DNA of 51,740 nucleotides from an uncultured Clostridia bacterium (GCA_944392105.1 CALXVM010000014.1:1-51740); one strand, 5' to 3'. Positions 1 to 10,141 are shown, numbered from the stretch's first letter. Notes: a model not told the origin generated them from the sequence alone. Translations and numbers: made by a program.

Positions 1-561
1 AAAATAATGACCTTCTAAAATCGATTTTAAGCCATTTTTATTTTTAGATTGATAAATTACTTGTTTAAAATTTTAGGGTTAAATATTGATTTTAGAAAAT
101 TACCATTAAAAAGTAGATTTTTTTGAAGAAACTACTATCATATATAAATATGCAAAAAAAGTGCAAAAAAACGACGCACTAGAATCGATTTTAAGCCGTT
201 TTTTTAGTAAGGACGTATAGTTTGTTGTCTGTAAAATAAAGCAAATATAAAAAAATAGGCACTTTGAGGATTTTTAGAAAAAATTATAGAATAAAATTAT
301 AATAAGAAAATAATTATAGTAATGAAATTATAAAAGTAAAATATAAAAATACTTTAAAATTGATTTTAGGAGCTCAGATAAATGCAGAAATAAAGAATAT
401 AATATATATGAATAGAATATTAATGTCTATAAGTCAGTCAGAAACCTTGAAACAACAGAAGTAGAGGTTTATGGCAGTTTTATATATTACTCCTACCTCT
501 TATTGCACAAAACTTTGATTTTGCGCAATAAGGCATTAAAAAAGAACCTCTCTTTTGGCTC
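1..561. other. gene-free left edge with short AT-rich repeats
   Basis: I see no credible gene in this stretch. A motif of the form AATYGATTTTA recurs near 19, 85, 183 and 356. The copies at 19-33 and 183-197 are identical over 15 bases (AATCGATTTTAAGCC), and the core of the first, AAAATCGATTTT, is a perfect palindrome. At 500-531 there is a 14-bp stem with one G-T pair around a TTTG loop (TTATTGCACAAAAC on the left arm). It has no T-tract on either strand, so it is a poor terminator. Confidence 0.5.
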
Positions 562-912
562 CTATATCTCCGTTATTTTTAAGTTAAATTTATCTTCAAA
601 CACTTTCTTTTTAGCTATATATTCTTTTGTTTTAAATCCCTTCACATCTATAATTTCATTAGTATTATCATTATGAAAAACAATAAAATCTGCTTTATAC
701 TTTAGTCCTGGTGCTAATATAAAAGTTGGTTGTAAACAAAAACCTTTTATTTCATTTGCTTTTAATTTTAACTTTAATTCACAATAATAATCAGCTTCTT
801 TTTGGCTATCAAATCTATGTCCGTCTATAGACACTTTATAAGACCTGTATTTACTTTTCTTCTTAGATCCATTAGTAAATTCTTTATAATCATCTATGCT
901 CCAATGCTCCAC
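562..912 (-). CDS. DUF1064 family, PD-(D/E)XK nuclease-like protein
   Basis: This 116-aa protein fits the DUF1064 family, small proteins common in phages and mobile elements and related to the PD-(D/E)XK nuclease fold. Visible motifs are an N-terminal Glu in the FDSQKEADYYCEL helix, YKADFIVF with its Asp, then EIIDVKG carrying the D-x-K pair. The start is GTG, with AGGGA six bases upstream and a TATAAT box at 950-955 overlapping the end of the rho-side terminator. It stands alone on the minus strand downstream of rho, with no other phage gene next to it. A nuclease role, possibly on branched or phage DNA, is inferred from the fold only. Confidence 0.7.
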   Translation of the reverse strand: MEHWSIDDYKEFTNGSKKKSKYRSYKVSIDGHRFDSQKEADYYCELKLKLKANEIKGFCLQPTFILAPGLKYKADFIVFHNDNTNEIIDVKGFKTKEYIAKKKVFEDKFNLKITEI

Positions 913-959
913 TTTACTTCCCTACCTCTTAAATATTAAGTTTTAAGAAATTATATCAT

Positions 960-1004
960 AAAAAATAATTGAAGTATATATTTTTTACTCCAATTATTTT
1001 TTTA
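960..1004 (-). terminator. intrinsic terminator downstream of rho
   Basis: An AT-rich inverted repeat (AAAATAATTG against CAATTATTTT) is followed on the minus strand by a run of T. It lies about 180 nt past the rho stop codon and ends just before the promoter of the DUF1064 gene. The opposite strand also has a T-run, so it could work both ways. Confidence 0.55.
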
Positions 1005-1183
1005 GTATATTATTTTTTACTTTTATTAAAATTATATATGACATTTTACGTCATTATATTTTAAAATTTTAAACAATATAAATTTGCTAATATATATAAC
1101 TTTTTTTATTTACAGTAGTAGCTTTAAAATATGCTTAATTTCAATTATTATACTTTTTTATATGTTAAACGATAAATTATTTG

Positions 1184-2620
1184 TTATTTTACATTTTTTA
1201 AAAATATAGACATTTTTTCAATAAATTCTTCATTATTTTTAGTAGCTACCATTTCATCTATTAATTCTTCAGTAACATCTGCTACAGACATAGAAGACAT
1301 AGCTTTTCTTAATGCAAATACTGTTTCTAGTTCCTTTGGAGTTAATAGCAACTCCTCTCTTCTAGTTCCAGATTTATTAATATCTATTGCAGGGAATATT
1401 CTCTTTTCAGACAACTTTTTGTCTAAATGAACTTCCATGTTTCCTGTACCTTTGAATTCTTCAAAAATAACATCATCCATTCTACTTCCTGTTTCTATTA
1501 GTGCTGTTGCTAATATGGTTAAGCTACCACCATTTTCTATATTTCTTGCAGCACCAAAGAATTTTTTTGGTTTATGTAAGGCACTTGGGTCAAGTCCACC
1601 TGACAAAGTTCTTCCTGAAGATGGAATTACAAGGTTATAGGCTCTTGCAAGACGGGTAATACTGTCTAATAAAATTACAACATCTTTACCTTGCTCGGTA
1701 AGTCTTTTAGCTCTTTCTAAGACCATTTCTGCTACTTTAACATGATGTTCAGGCAACTCATCAAATGTAGAATAAATAACATCACCTTTTATAGACCTGG
1801 TCATGTCAGTAACTTCTTCTGGTCTTTCATCTATTAATAATACAATTAATTCTATCTCTGGATTATTAATAGAAATACTGTTTGCAATTTTCTTTATTAA
1901 TGTTGTTTTTCCTACCTTAGGAGGAGCAACAATCATACCTCTTTGACCTTTACCTATAGGAGAAATTAAATCTATTATTCTCATTGCATATTCATTAGGA
2001 GTAGTTTCTAATTTGATTCTTTCATTTGGATGTATAGGAACTAAATCGTCGAATTTCTTTCTTCTATAAGCTTTTTCTGGTGCCTCACCATTTACTTCTC
2101 CTACATATATTAAAGCAGGGAACTTGTCCTTTTCTGTGTCTTGAGGAATTCTTGCAATTCCTTTAATTTTATCTCCTTTATCTAGCTTAAACCTTCTTAT
2201 TTGAACAGAAGAGATGTATACGTCTTTTGGACTAGATAGATAATTTTTCCCTCTTAAAAAGCCGTACCCATCTGGTAATACTTCTAAAATTCCTTCTACA
2301 ATCTGGTCATCTGCATTTGTAAGTTTATAGTTTCCTTCTCCTTGAGAATTTTGTAAATTAACATTATTTTGATTATTCTTTTCTGAATTTTCCTTTTGAT
2401 TTTTATTTAATTGAACATCATCTTTTTCAATATTTTCGGAATTGTTTTTATTTTCGGTATATGTATTCTTGATATTAACTTCGTCCGTCTTATTAGACTC
2501 ATCATTACTATTATTACTAAATAGTAAACTTAATAAGTCTTCTTTCTTTAGTTTTGAGACATTTTTAATGCCCTTTTCTTTTGCCATTTGGCGTAACTCA
2601 ACTAATGTATAATTTTCCAT
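1184..2620 (-). CDS. rho: transcription termination factor Rho
   Basis: This is the hexameric ATP-driven RNA helicase that ends transcription. In 478 residues I see the N-terminal Rho_N helical domain (1-35), an Asn/Lys/Glu-rich low-complexity linker (about 36-98), and the cold-shock-type RNA-binding domain (about 105-175, [11 protein letters not shown]). The RecA-type motor follows, with Walker A PPKVGKTT at 233-240 and Walker B VVILLD at 314-319, then the Q- and R-loop region ([11 protein letters not shown]). The Asn-rich insert makes it longer than the E. coli protein (419 aa); such inserts are common in Firmicutes and Actinobacteria. It is a single gene with its own upstream gap. Confidence 0.97.
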   Translation of the reverse strand: MENYTLVELRQMAKEKGIKNVSKLKKEDLLSLLFSNNSNDESNKTDEVNIKNTYTENKNNSENIEKDDVQLNKNQKENSEKNNQNNVNLQNSQGEGNYKLTNADDQIVEGILEVLPDGYGFLRGKNYLSSPKDVYISSVQIRRFKLDKGDKIKGIARIPQDTEKDKFPALIYVGEVNGEAPEKAYRRKKFDDLVPIHPNERIKLETTPNEYAMRIIDLISPIGKGQRGMIVAPPKVGKTTLIKKIANSISINNPEIELIVLLIDERPEEVTDMTRSIKGDVIYSTFDELPEHHVKVAEMVLERAKRLTEQGKDVVILLDSITRLARAYNLVIPSSGRTLSGGLDPSALHKPKKFFGAARNIENGGSLTILATALIETGSRMDDVIFEEFKGTGNMEVHLDKKLSEKRIFPAIDINKSGTRREELLLTPKELETVFALRKAMSSMSVADVTEELIDEMVATKNNEEFIEKMSIFLKNVK

Positions 2621-2765
2621 TCTAAGCCCCCATAAAATAAATAATTATATATAATTTAAAGTTTTATTTAATATTTAATTTGTATAATAAAAGGAATATT
2701 AAGATAAAAAAACTTTAGAAAAAACAATATTGATTTTATCTAAAATGTGAATTTTAAAATAAATA

Positions 2766-2795
2766 TTATATAAGAGGATGATACCTCTTATATAA
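2766..2795 (-). terminator. hairpin after divIC
   Basis: This is a perfect 12-bp stem (TTATATAAGAGG against its complement) with a six-base loop, beginning one base after the divIC stop codon. The downstream minus-strand sequence is T-rich but interrupted, so termination may be partial. Confidence 0.55.
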
Positions 2796-2796
2796 T

Positions 2797-3066
2797 TTAT
2801 TTACTAATATCTATATAAACTTTTTCATTTGGCAAATACATATCTAATTTTTCTCTTGCTACATCTTCTATATATTCTTTAGAATCCAAGTGCTCTTTGG
2901 TGTCTGCAAGTTCTTGACCTATTTCTTTTGCTTCTTCTATTTGTTCGTTATATCTATCTGCTTCTGCAGTATATGTATTTAATAATTTTTGCTGTGAAAT
3001 AAATGTGTAAACGGCATATATTAAAACAGCTATTATAATAATTCGCTTTAAAACTTTAGTTTTCAT
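2797..3066 (-). CDS. divIC: septum formation initiator, DivIC/FtsB family
   Basis: This 89-aa bitopic membrane protein belongs to the divisome (FtsL-DivIC-DivIB in Firmicutes). It has a short basic cytoplasmic N-terminus, one membrane helix at about 8-25, a coiled coil at about 30-62, and the conserved EDVAREKLDMYLPNE region typical of the DivIC C-terminus. It is last in a yabP-yabQ-divIC order that matches the Bacillus subtilis yabP-yabQ-divIC cluster, which supports the assignment beyond sequence features. A hairpin directly follows the stop codon. Confidence 0.9.
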   Translation of the reverse strand: MKTKVLKRIIIIAVLIYAVYTFISQQKLLNTYTAEADRYNEQIEEAKEIGQELADTKEHLDSKEYIEDVAREKLDMYLPNEKVYIDISK

Positions 3067-3125
3067 AGCTTCTCCTTAGTTTATTTATAAAAAGTTCTAT
3101 ATATTATTTTTTTCTACATATAAAT

Positions 3126-3599
3126 TTAAAATCCTTCTTTTTTTCGACTATTTTTATATTTTTTTATAGAAAATTTTGGAATTATATTCCTTATATTTAA
3201 AATAGATTTTGAAAAAGGTCGAAAAACTTTATTCTTTATAAATTTTAAAATACTTTTGCTAAAAAGTAAAGTCTTTTTTATTGGAAAAAGTAGAATCTTC
3301 TTTAAAAATGTTAAAATTTTGCTTCCATAATTAATAAAAATTTTACTTATAGTAAATAAATAAATTAACATTCCTATTAAAATTCCTATAAACAAATAAC
3401 TTCGTATCTCTCCATTGTTAAATTTGAATATAGAAAATATTATAATTATTCCAGCTAGAACCCCAAAAACAATGTCTTCTATGTATGTAATAATATCTGG
3501 AGTTTTAAAAGATTTTCTTAATATTCTAAAAAAATCAAATAAAATAGAAATAACTACTCCTACAATAATAAATATAAAAAAGCAATATAATTCATTCAA
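3126..3599 (-). CDS. yabQ: spore cortex biosynthesis membrane protein YabQ
   Basis: This 157-aa integral membrane protein is needed in B. subtilis for spore cortex formation and sits in the outer forespore membrane. The N-terminal half has about three to four hydrophobic segments. The signature FDFFRILRK follows the first helix, and TYIEDIVFG precedes the second, both as in the YabQ family. The C-terminal 60 residues are strongly basic and cytoplasmic-looking. It lies between yabP and divIC with about 60 to 80 bp on each side, so the three genes are probably co-transcribed during sporulation. Confidence 0.88.
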   Translation of the reverse strand: MNELYCFFIFIIVGVVISILFDFFRILRKSFKTPDIITYIEDIVFGVLAGIIIIFSIFKFNNGEIRSYLFIGILIGMLIYLFTISKIFINYGSKILTFLKKILLFPIKKTLLFSKSILKFIKNKVFRPFSKSILNIRNIIPKFSIKKYKNSRKKEGF

Positions 3600-3676
3600 A
3601 ATTTTCCCTCAATTCTTTAATATTCTTTTACGAATATTACCAAATATGATTTAGACAAATACAAAGTAAAGGCTTT

Positions 3677-3979
3677 TTATTTAAATATTTTAGAAAACAA
3701 TCCTTCACCTTTTTTCTCCATTGTATTTTCACTATATGCTATTTGCATTATATTTCCATTTACAATTGTCTCAGAAGTATCTATACTTAATTTATTAATT
3801 CTTAAATCCTCGCCTTTTATAGTTAAAAGTCCTAACTCTGTTTCTACTATAATAATCTGATCATCAAAACTAAGTACATCTAGCACTCCAGATATACTTA
3901 ATTTTTCTCTATTTTCTAAAACTATATTTTGAATAACGTTGGTTGACTGAATATTATCTTTTTTCATATCCATTGGCAT
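3677..3979 (-). CDS. yabP: sporulation protein YabP
   Basis: YabP works with YabQ in cortex and coat assembly around the forespore. The protein has about 100 residues, with the family core NREKLSISGVLDVLSFDDQ followed by short beta strands (IIIVETELGLLTIKGEDL). I prefer the Met at 3979: AAGGA then lies nine bases upstream, while the earlier ATG at 3988 directly abuts the AAGGA. It is the first gene of the yabP-yabQ-divIC cluster. The function is known from the family, not shown here. Confidence 0.88.
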   Translation of the reverse strand: MPMDMKKDNIQSTNVIQNIVLENREKLSISGVLDVLSFDDQIIIVETELGLLTIKGEDLRINKLSIDTSETIVNGNIMQIAYSENTMEKKGEGLFSKIFK

Positions 3980-4088
3980 AAAATTCATTCCTTTCTTATT
4001 TTAAGTCAATAACTATATACGTTATCTCCTTAAAAAACTACTCAATTGCTGTATTTGTATATTTAATTATATTCAGTCCTTGTCTACT

Positions 4089-5051
4089 TTAGAACAAAAC
4101 ATCGTGAAATTCTTGTAAAAGACCATCAGATATTTCTTGTTTAAAATTAATTGTTATTTTACACTCGTCAATATTAATACTGAAAATTTTTAAGTCCTTT
4201 TCTATAATAAAATTAAAAATCTTATTTAGAATTTCGTTGTTATAACTGCAACCATAACCTATTATAGATATTCTGCTTAAGTTATTATTTCTTACTATAC
4301 TTTTTATAGTTTTTTGTTCAAATTTATTACTAATTAATGTTCCTTCTTTATTATTAAATGTTGACTTTGTTTCTATTGGAACATTATATTTTTCTGCAAT
4401 TGTAACACATCTATTATGAAGAACCTTTGCCCCTTCCCCTGATATTTCTCTCATTTCTTCGTATGAAATATTACATAACTGTTTAGTATTTTTTATTTTT
4501 TTAGGATCCGCAGTATATACTCCCTCAACATCGGAATAAATATAGCAATGCTTAGCATTTAATATAGCTGCTATTGACACAGCTGTTGTGTCTGAGCCAC
4601 CTCTTCCTAATGTTGTAATATTTCCTTCTTTGTTAATCCCTTGAAATCCTGCTAAAATTACTATTTTACCTTCATTTAATTCTTTTTCTAGCCTATAAGT
4701 ATCTATTTTCTCTATTTTAGCATCTGCATGTTCATCATCTGTTAAAATTCCTACCTGCCATCCAAGTAAAGAAACAGCCGGATATCCCATAGAATTAAGT
4801 AATATTGACATTTTAGTAGCAGATATTTGTTCTCCTACACTTAAGAGAGCATCTAATTCTCTTTTATTTGGATTTTTAGATAATCTTTTTGCTTCTTCTA
4901 TTAATTTATCTGTTGTTTTCCCTTGAGCAGATAATACGACAACTACTCTATTATTAGAGTTATAGTAATTAATTATTTTTTCTGCTACCAGCTTCAAATT
5001 TTCATCATTTGTTAAAGAACTTCCTCCAAATTTTAAAACTATTGTGTCCAT
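4089..5051 (-). CDS. lysC: aspartate kinase with a single ACT domain
   Basis: It phosphorylates L-aspartate, the first step to lysine, threonine, methionine and diaminopimelate. The kinase domain begins with KFGGSS (7-12) and has the LGRGGSDTTA motif and YSDVEGVYTADP. At 320 aa it is about 80 residues shorter than usual for monofunctional enzymes, which carry two ACT domains. Only one ACT-like unit remains (about 255-318), and it best matches the second ACT of longer enzymes. The ACT that normally forms the effector site seems absent, so feedback control may be weak or different. No riboswitch precedes it. It is separated from prfB by a terminator. Confidence 0.9.
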   Translation of the reverse strand: MDTIVLKFGGSSLTNDENLKLVAEKIINYYNSNNRVVVVLSAQGKTTDKLIEEAKRLSKNPNKRELDALLSVGEQISATKMSILLNSMGYPAVSLLGWQVGILTDDEHADAKIEKIDTYRLEKELNEGKIVILAGFQGINKEGNITTLGRGGSDTTAVSIAAILNAKHCYIYSDVEGVYTADPKKIKNTKQLCNISYEEMREISGEGAKVLHNRCVTIAEKYNVPIETKSTFNNKEGTLISNKFEQKTIKSIVRNNNLSRISIIGYGCSYNNEILNKIFNFIIEKDLKIFSINIDECKITINFKQEISDGLLQEFHDVLF

Positions 5052-5069
5052 ATATATACACCTAATAAA

Positions 5070-5117
5070 AAAATATAATATAGTAAATTTAATTATAAAA
5101 ATACTATATTATATTTT
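5070..5117 (-). terminator. terminator between prfB and aspartate kinase
   Basis: A 15-bp perfect AT-only stem (AAATATAATATAGTA and its complement) is followed by seven T on the minus strand. It lies about 45 nt past the prfB stop codon. The complementary strand also ends in T-rich sequence. Confidence 0.6.
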
Positions 5118-5160
5118 ATTAAACTTATATAAAATCGTGAATTATTTTAACTATCACAAG

Positions 5161-6277
5161 TTATTTGTTATTAGTAATATATTTTAAATATGCATCCATA
5201 AATCCGTTTAAGTCTCCATCCATAACTGCTTGAACATTTCCAACTTCATAATTCGTTCTATGATCTTTTACAAGAGTATATGGACAAAATACATAAGATC
5301 TTATCTGGCTTCCCCATGCTATGTCCATTTGTACACCTTTTAAGTCTTCTATTTTTTCCTTTTGCTCTTTTTCTTTTAAGTTTATAAGTTTAGACTTTAA
5401 CATTTTCATAGCAGTCTCTCTATTTTGAATTTGAGAGCGCTCTGATTGGCAAGCTACCACTATATTAGTTGGAATGTGTGTAATTCTTATAGCAGATGAT
5501 GTTTTGTTTACATGCTGTCCACCTGCACCAGAAGCTCTATAAGTGTCAATACGTAAATCATCTGGATTAATGTCTACTTCTATATCTTCTGCTATTTCTG
5601 GCAAGACCTCGACCGATGCAAATGATGTGTGCCTTCTTCCTCCGGCATCAAATGGTGATATACGTACTAGCCTATGTACTCCCATTTCACCTTTTAAGTA
5701 TCCATATGAATAGTCTCCTGAAACCAAGAAAGTAACACTTTTAAGCCCTGCCTCTTCCCCATCTAAATAATCAAGTTCTTTAACTTCATATCCGTTTGCA
5801 TTAGCCCATCTTGTATACATTCTATAAAGCATTTCTGCCCAGTCCTGTGCTTCTGTTCCTCCTGCTCCTGGATGGATGGTTATAATAGCATTATTTATAT
5901 CGTATTTACCAGATAGTAGTGTTGTTATTTCTAATTTATCTATCTCTTTTTTTAACTCAAATGTATTATGTAAAAGTTCTTTGGTAAGTGCTTCATCTTC
6001 TTCTAGTTGTAGTAGTCCATTCATGTCTACTAGATTGTCTAATTCGGATTTTACTTTTTTAAAATTATTTACTTTATTCTTTAAGCTAGTAATTTTTTTT
6101 AATACTTTAGAACTATTTTCTGCATCACTCCAAAATTCATTTTGTGTTGTTTGTTTTTCTAATTCTGCTAATTCTTTTTCTTTATTAGCTACATCAAAGT
6201 GAATCACCTATTTTTTGTAGTCTATCTGATAGTTCTTGTAGTTTTGAAGAATTTTCTTCTAATTCTATCAACTTCAT
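5161..6277 (-). CDS. prfB: peptide chain release factor 2, programmed +1 frameshift
   Basis: RF2 releases peptides at UGA and UAA. Translation starts at ATG 6275-6277 (AAAGGA upstream) and runs 27 codons to CTT TGA at 6194-6199. A +1 slip past the T then enters the long frame (GAT GTA GCT...), giving 371 aa, a normal RF2 length. The internal Shine-Dalgarno AGGTGAT sits three bases before the CTT, as needed for slippage. The long frame has the SPF-type anticodon tripeptide region (RISPFDAGG) and the catalytic GGQ loop (SGAGGQHVNKT). An ORF caller sees only 5161-6207 and misses the first 27 codons. Low RF2 raises frameshifting and hence RF2 synthesis. Confidence 0.95.
6194..6215 (-). promoter_or_regulatory. 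RF2 autoregulatory +1 frameshift site
   Basis: The site reads AGGTGAT-TCA-CTT-TGA on the minus strand. AGGTGAT is complementary to the 3' end of 16S rRNA, with the three-base spacing to the slippery CTT that stimulates +1 slippage. The in-frame UGA is the sensor codon. Confidence 0.92.
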
Positions 6278-6434
6278 CACATCCTTTAATTATTTATATG
6301 TTGAATTTATAATAACACAAGTATTTAATTTATACAATGAAATTTTACTTAGCCTTTCTAAATTTATATATTATATGAAGTATCAAAGGCTTTTAAAAGG
6401 TAGCTATTAAAAAGACAAGCTAAGAAATATATTT

Positions 6435-8294
6435 TTAGTCAATCTCTATAGCACCTGTATATAAACCATAGTACATTCCTTTCTTAGCAATTAGTTCTTC
6501 ATGATTTCCTCTTTCAATAATTCTACCATGGTCTAATACCATAATTAAATCTGAATTCCTAATTGTAGATAATCTATGTGCAATAACAAATACTGTTCTT
6601 CCCTTCATAAGTTTATCCATTCCGTCTTGTACAATTTTTTCTGTACGAGTATCTATACTTGATGTTGCTTCATCTAATATTAGTACAGGAGCATTATCTA
6701 AAGCTGCCCTTGCTATTGATAAAAGCTGTCTTTGTCCTTGTGATAGCCCTTCCCCGTTTCCTGTTATTACAGTATCATATCCTTTTGGTAAATGTTTAAT
6801 AAATTGGTCAGCATTTGCAAGTTTTGCTGCTGAAAAAACTTCTTCGTCGCTTGCTGCTGGTCTTGAATAACGTATATTATCCTTTATTGTTCCAGTAAAT
6901 AGACTAGTGTCTTGTAAAACCATTCCTAAAGATCTTCTTAAATCGCTTTTCTTTATTTTATTAATATTTATTCCATCATATCTTATTTTTCCGCCTTGAA
7001 TATCGTAAAAACGGTTTATAAGGTTAGTAATAGTTGTTTTTCCTGCACCTGTTGCACCAACAAAAGAAACTTTTTGACCTTCTTTTGCCTCTAATGAAAT
7101 ATCGTGTAAAACTATTTTCTTATCAGTGTATCCAAATACTACATTCTCAAATTTTACATGTCCTCTTAGCCTTACATAAGTAATTCTGCCATCATGATGA
7201 GGATGTTTCCATGCCCATAAATCGGTTCTCTCATTAGCTTCTACAATTTTACCGTTTTCCATTTTTGCATTAACAAGTGTTACATAACCATCATCTTCTT
7301 CAGATTTTTCATCTATTAATTTGAATATTCTTTCTGCACCAGCTAATGCCATTGCAATAAAGTTCATTTGTTGAGAAACTTGCCCTAATGGGTTAGTAAA
7401 TGATTTTACATATTGTAAAAATGCTGCAATACTACCAATAGATAAAATTCCATTTACAGATAAAATACCTCCTATTACAGCTACTAAAACATAACCTAGG
7501 TTACCTATATTTAAAATACAAGGCATTAAGATATTTGCATAAATATTAGCACTAGTTGCACTATCACATAAATCTTCGTTTAATTCGTCAAATTTTTTCA
7601 TGTTCTCATTTTCATAACAAAATACTTTTACAACTTTTTGTCCTTCTATCATCTCTTCGATGTATCCGTTTACTTTACTCATATCTTCTTGTTGTTTAAT
7701 AAAAAATCTTGAGCTATTACCACCTAAATATCTTGCTACAAAAGCCATTACAATTACCATTGCTACAACTACTAAAGTTAAATATATATTAGTTGTAAAC
7801 ATAGAAATTAGTACTGTAACCATTGTTATAATTGCTGCAAATACTTGTGGAATACTTTGACTTAAACACTCTCTTAAAGCATCAACATCGTTTGTATATG
7901 TACTCATTGTTTCGCCATGTGGATGGCTATCAAAATATCCAATTGGAAGTGTCTGCATATGGTCAAACATTTCTGTACGTATTCTATTTAATATTCCTTG
8001 AGAAATATTAATCATTAATCTATTATAAACGTAAGTTGCTACAATTCCAACAACATAAATTACTGCCATGTTAAGTATAGCTTGTAACAATAGAGTAAAG
8101 TCTGGATTTTGGTTGCCAATTAAAGGCACAATATAATTATCTATTAACCTTTGAATAAACTGTATACCTAAAACACTAGCAATGGAGCTTACTATAATGG
8201 CTACAAGTACAATAAAAAATTGCAATTTATATGTTGTAAATACATATTTTAGGAGACGTAAAACTGTTTTAGACTTTTTTGTTTTCTTAGCCAT
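6435..8294 (-). CDS. ABC exporter half-transporter, catalytically intact NBD
   Basis: This 619-aa fusion of a six-helix exporter domain and an ATPase is the second half of a heterodimeric ABC exporter (MdlB/BmrD/LmrD type). The NBD has Walker A GATGAGKTT, an LSQGQ signature, Walker B LILDEATSSID with the catalytic Glu, and H-loop His (FVIAHRL). About 40 residues (DLWAWKHPHHDGRITYVRLR) form an insert before the NBD. I start at the ATG at 8294, nine bases after GGAG. The ATG at 8303 is too close to that site. It overlaps the upstream partner by 8 nt, implying translational coupling. The substrate cannot be read from sequence. Confidence 0.93.
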   Translation of the reverse strand: MAKKTKKSKTVLRLLKYVFTTYKLQFFIVLVAIIVSSIASVLGIQFIQRLIDNYIVPLIGNQNPDFTLLLQAILNMAVIYVVGIVATYVYNRLMINISQGILNRIRTEMFDHMQTLPIGYFDSHPHGETMSTYTNDVDALRECLSQSIPQVFAAIITMVTVLISMFTTNIYLTLVVVAMVIVMAFVARYLGGNSSRFFIKQQEDMSKVNGYIEEMIEGQKVVKVFCYENENMKKFDELNEDLCDSATSANIYANILMPCILNIGNLGYVLVAVIGGILSVNGILSIGSIAAFLQYVKSFTNPLGQVSQQMNFIAMALAGAERIFKLIDEKSEEDDGYVTLVNAKMENGKIVEANERTDLWAWKHPHHDGRITYVRLRGHVKFENVVFGYTDKKIVLHDISLEAKEGQKVSFVGATGAGKTTITNLINRFYDIQGGKIRYDGININKIKKSDLRRSLGMVLQDTSLFTGTIKDNIRYSRPAASDEEVFSAAKLANADQFIKHLPKGYDTVITGNGEGLSQGQRQLLSIARAALDNAPVLILDEATSSIDTRTEKIVQDGMDKLMKGRTVFVIAHRLSTIRNSDLIMVLDHGRIIERGNHEELIAKKGMYYGLYTGAIEID

Positions 8295-10026
8295 TATTAT
8301 CATCTCCTTTCATTTGTGACTCATATACTTCTTTATATATTTGATTTGTTTTTAATAACTCTTCAGATGTTCCAATTCCATCTATTTTTCCATCGTTAAG
8401 GACAATTATTTTATCTGCATCTTCTATAGAAGTTATACGTTGTGCAATAATTATTTTAGTTGTATTTGGTATCTCTTCTCTAAATGCTTTTCTAATTAAA
8501 GCATCTGTTTTTGTATCAACAGCACTTGTAGAATCATCTAATATTAATATTTTTGGTTTTTTCAAAAGTGCTCTAGCTATACAAATTCTTTGCTTTTGAC
8601 CACCAGATACATTAGTTCCTCCTTGGTCTAATACAGTCTCATATTTAGCAGGGAATTGCTTAATAAATTCATCTGCTTGAGCTAGTTTACATACTCTTTC
8701 TAATTCTTCATCTGTGGCTTCTTTATTACCCCATCTTAAGTTTTCACTTATAGTTCCAGAAAACAATACATTTTTTTGTAGCACCATAGAAACACTGTCT
8801 CTTAAAGCTTCCAAGTCATAATCTTTTACATCTATGCCGCCTACTTTAACTTTTCCTTTTGTTGCCTCATATAATCTTGGAATTAACTGTACTAAAGTTG
8901 ATTTAGAACTTCCCGTTCCACCTATAATACCAACTGTTTCTCCTGCTTTTATATCTAAATTTATATTTCGCAAAGCAAACTTATCTTTATCTTTTTCGTC
9001 GCTATAACAAAAACTTACATTATCAAATATTATAGAACCATCTTTTACTTCTTTTATAGTATTTTCTTTATTTTTTATAGCAGGTTCTTCGTCTAGAACT
9101 TCTATAATTCTTTCAGCAGAAGATTGAGATATAATAATCATAACAAATACCATAGAAAGCATCATTAAACTCATTAATATCTGCCATGCATATGTAATAA
9201 GGCTAGAAAGTTGTCCTGTTTGCATCTCTCCACCAACTATAAGCTGAGCACCAAACCATGAAATTAATAATATACAAGTATATATTGTAAACTGCATTAC
9301 GGGGCTGTTAAATGCTACTATTTTTTCAGCTTTTTTAAAGAAGTAAAATACTTCGTCATTTACTTTTTTAAATTTTTGCTTTTCAAAATCTTCTTTGGCA
9401 TAGGCTTTTACAACTCTTATACCACTTAAATCTTCTTGTACTACTCTATTTAGATTATCATATTTTTTAAATACTGTTTCGAAATTTGGGTGTGCCTTTC
9501 TAACTATAAAAATTAAAAGAAAACCTAAAACAGGTATTGCTACTAAAAATATACATGCTAATTTTGCACTAATTGTAAAACACATAATAAGTGCGAAAAT
9601 CATCATAATAGGTCCACGTACTAAAATTCTTATAATCATTTGAAAAGCTTGTTGCACATTTGTAACATCTGTTGTAAGCCTTGTAATTAAACTCGAAGTA
9701 GAAAATTTGTCTATGTTTTCAAATGCATATGTTTGTATTTTATTAAACATAGCTTTTCTCAGATTTTTTGCATATCCTGATGAAGCTTTAGATGCAAATC
9801 TTCCAGATAACATTCCAAATGTTAATGAAAGTATTGCAGATACTATTAAAAATATTCCTATTTTTAGAATATACTTAACATCACTATTTTGAATTCCTAT
9901 ATCTATAATTTTTGCCATTAAATATGGAATAATAATTTCCATTATAACTTCAAAAATAACAAATATTGGGGTTAGAATAGCATCCTTTTTGTATTCTTTA
10001 ACATAACTTGCTAATTTTTTTATCAT
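8287..10026 (-). CDS. ABC exporter half-transporter, degenerate NBD
   Basis: This 579-aa partner is encoded first in the pair. It has an N-terminal six-helix membrane domain and a C-terminal ATPase with Walker A GGTGSSKST, signature VSGGQ, and Walker B ILILDDSTSAVD, in which Asp replaces the catalytic Glu. The switch position reads IIIAQRI, with Gln in place of His. That pattern marks the non-hydrolytic site of asymmetric heterodimeric exporters. I use the ATG at 10026: AAAGGAGT lies seven bases upstream and falls inside the longer ORF. The pair is probably a drug, lipid or peptide exporter. Confidence 0.92.
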   Translation of the reverse strand: MIKKLASYVKEYKKDAILTPIFVIFEVIMEIIIPYLMAKIIDIGIQNSDVKYILKIGIFLIVSAILSLTFGMLSGRFASKASSGYAKNLRKAMFNKIQTYAFENIDKFSTSSLITRLTTDVTNVQQAFQMIIRILVRGPIMMIFALIMCFTISAKLACIFLVAIPVLGFLLIFIVRKAHPNFETVFKKYDNLNRVVQEDLSGIRVVKAYAKEDFEKQKFKKVNDEVFYFFKKAEKIVAFNSPVMQFTIYTCILLISWFGAQLIVGGEMQTGQLSSLITYAWQILMSLMMLSMVFVMIIISQSSAERIIEVLDEEPAIKNKENTIKEVKDGSIIFDNVSFCYSDEKDKDKFALRNINLDIKAGETVGIIGGTGSSKSTLVQLIPRLYEATKGKVKVGGIDVKDYDLEALRDSVSMVLQKNVLFSGTISENLRWGNKEATDEELERVCKLAQADEFIKQFPAKYETVLDQGGTNVSGGQKQRICIARALLKKPKILILDDSTSAVDTKTDALIRKAFREEIPNTTKIIIAQRITSIEDADKIIVLNDGKIDGIGTSEELLKTNQIYKEVYESQMKGDDNNG

Positions 10027-10141
10027 TATTTTTACTCCTTTCATTTAAATATTTAATACAATTATTGAAATTTAGGAATCACAATTTATCATATCACAAA
10101 AAAGAAAATTATTCCACTTTTATCTAGAATAATCTTCATTT

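Noticed and set aside
5161..6207. prfB as a 5'-truncated or frameshift-damaged gene
   Set aside because: The upstream 27 codons, CTT-TGA and the spaced Shine-Dalgarno are the standard programmed frameshift of RF2.
6435..10026. Loss of function in the ABC exporter because of the Asp and Gln substitutions
   Set aside because: One degenerate ATP site is normal in heterodimeric exporters; the partner subunit keeps the catalytic Glu and His.
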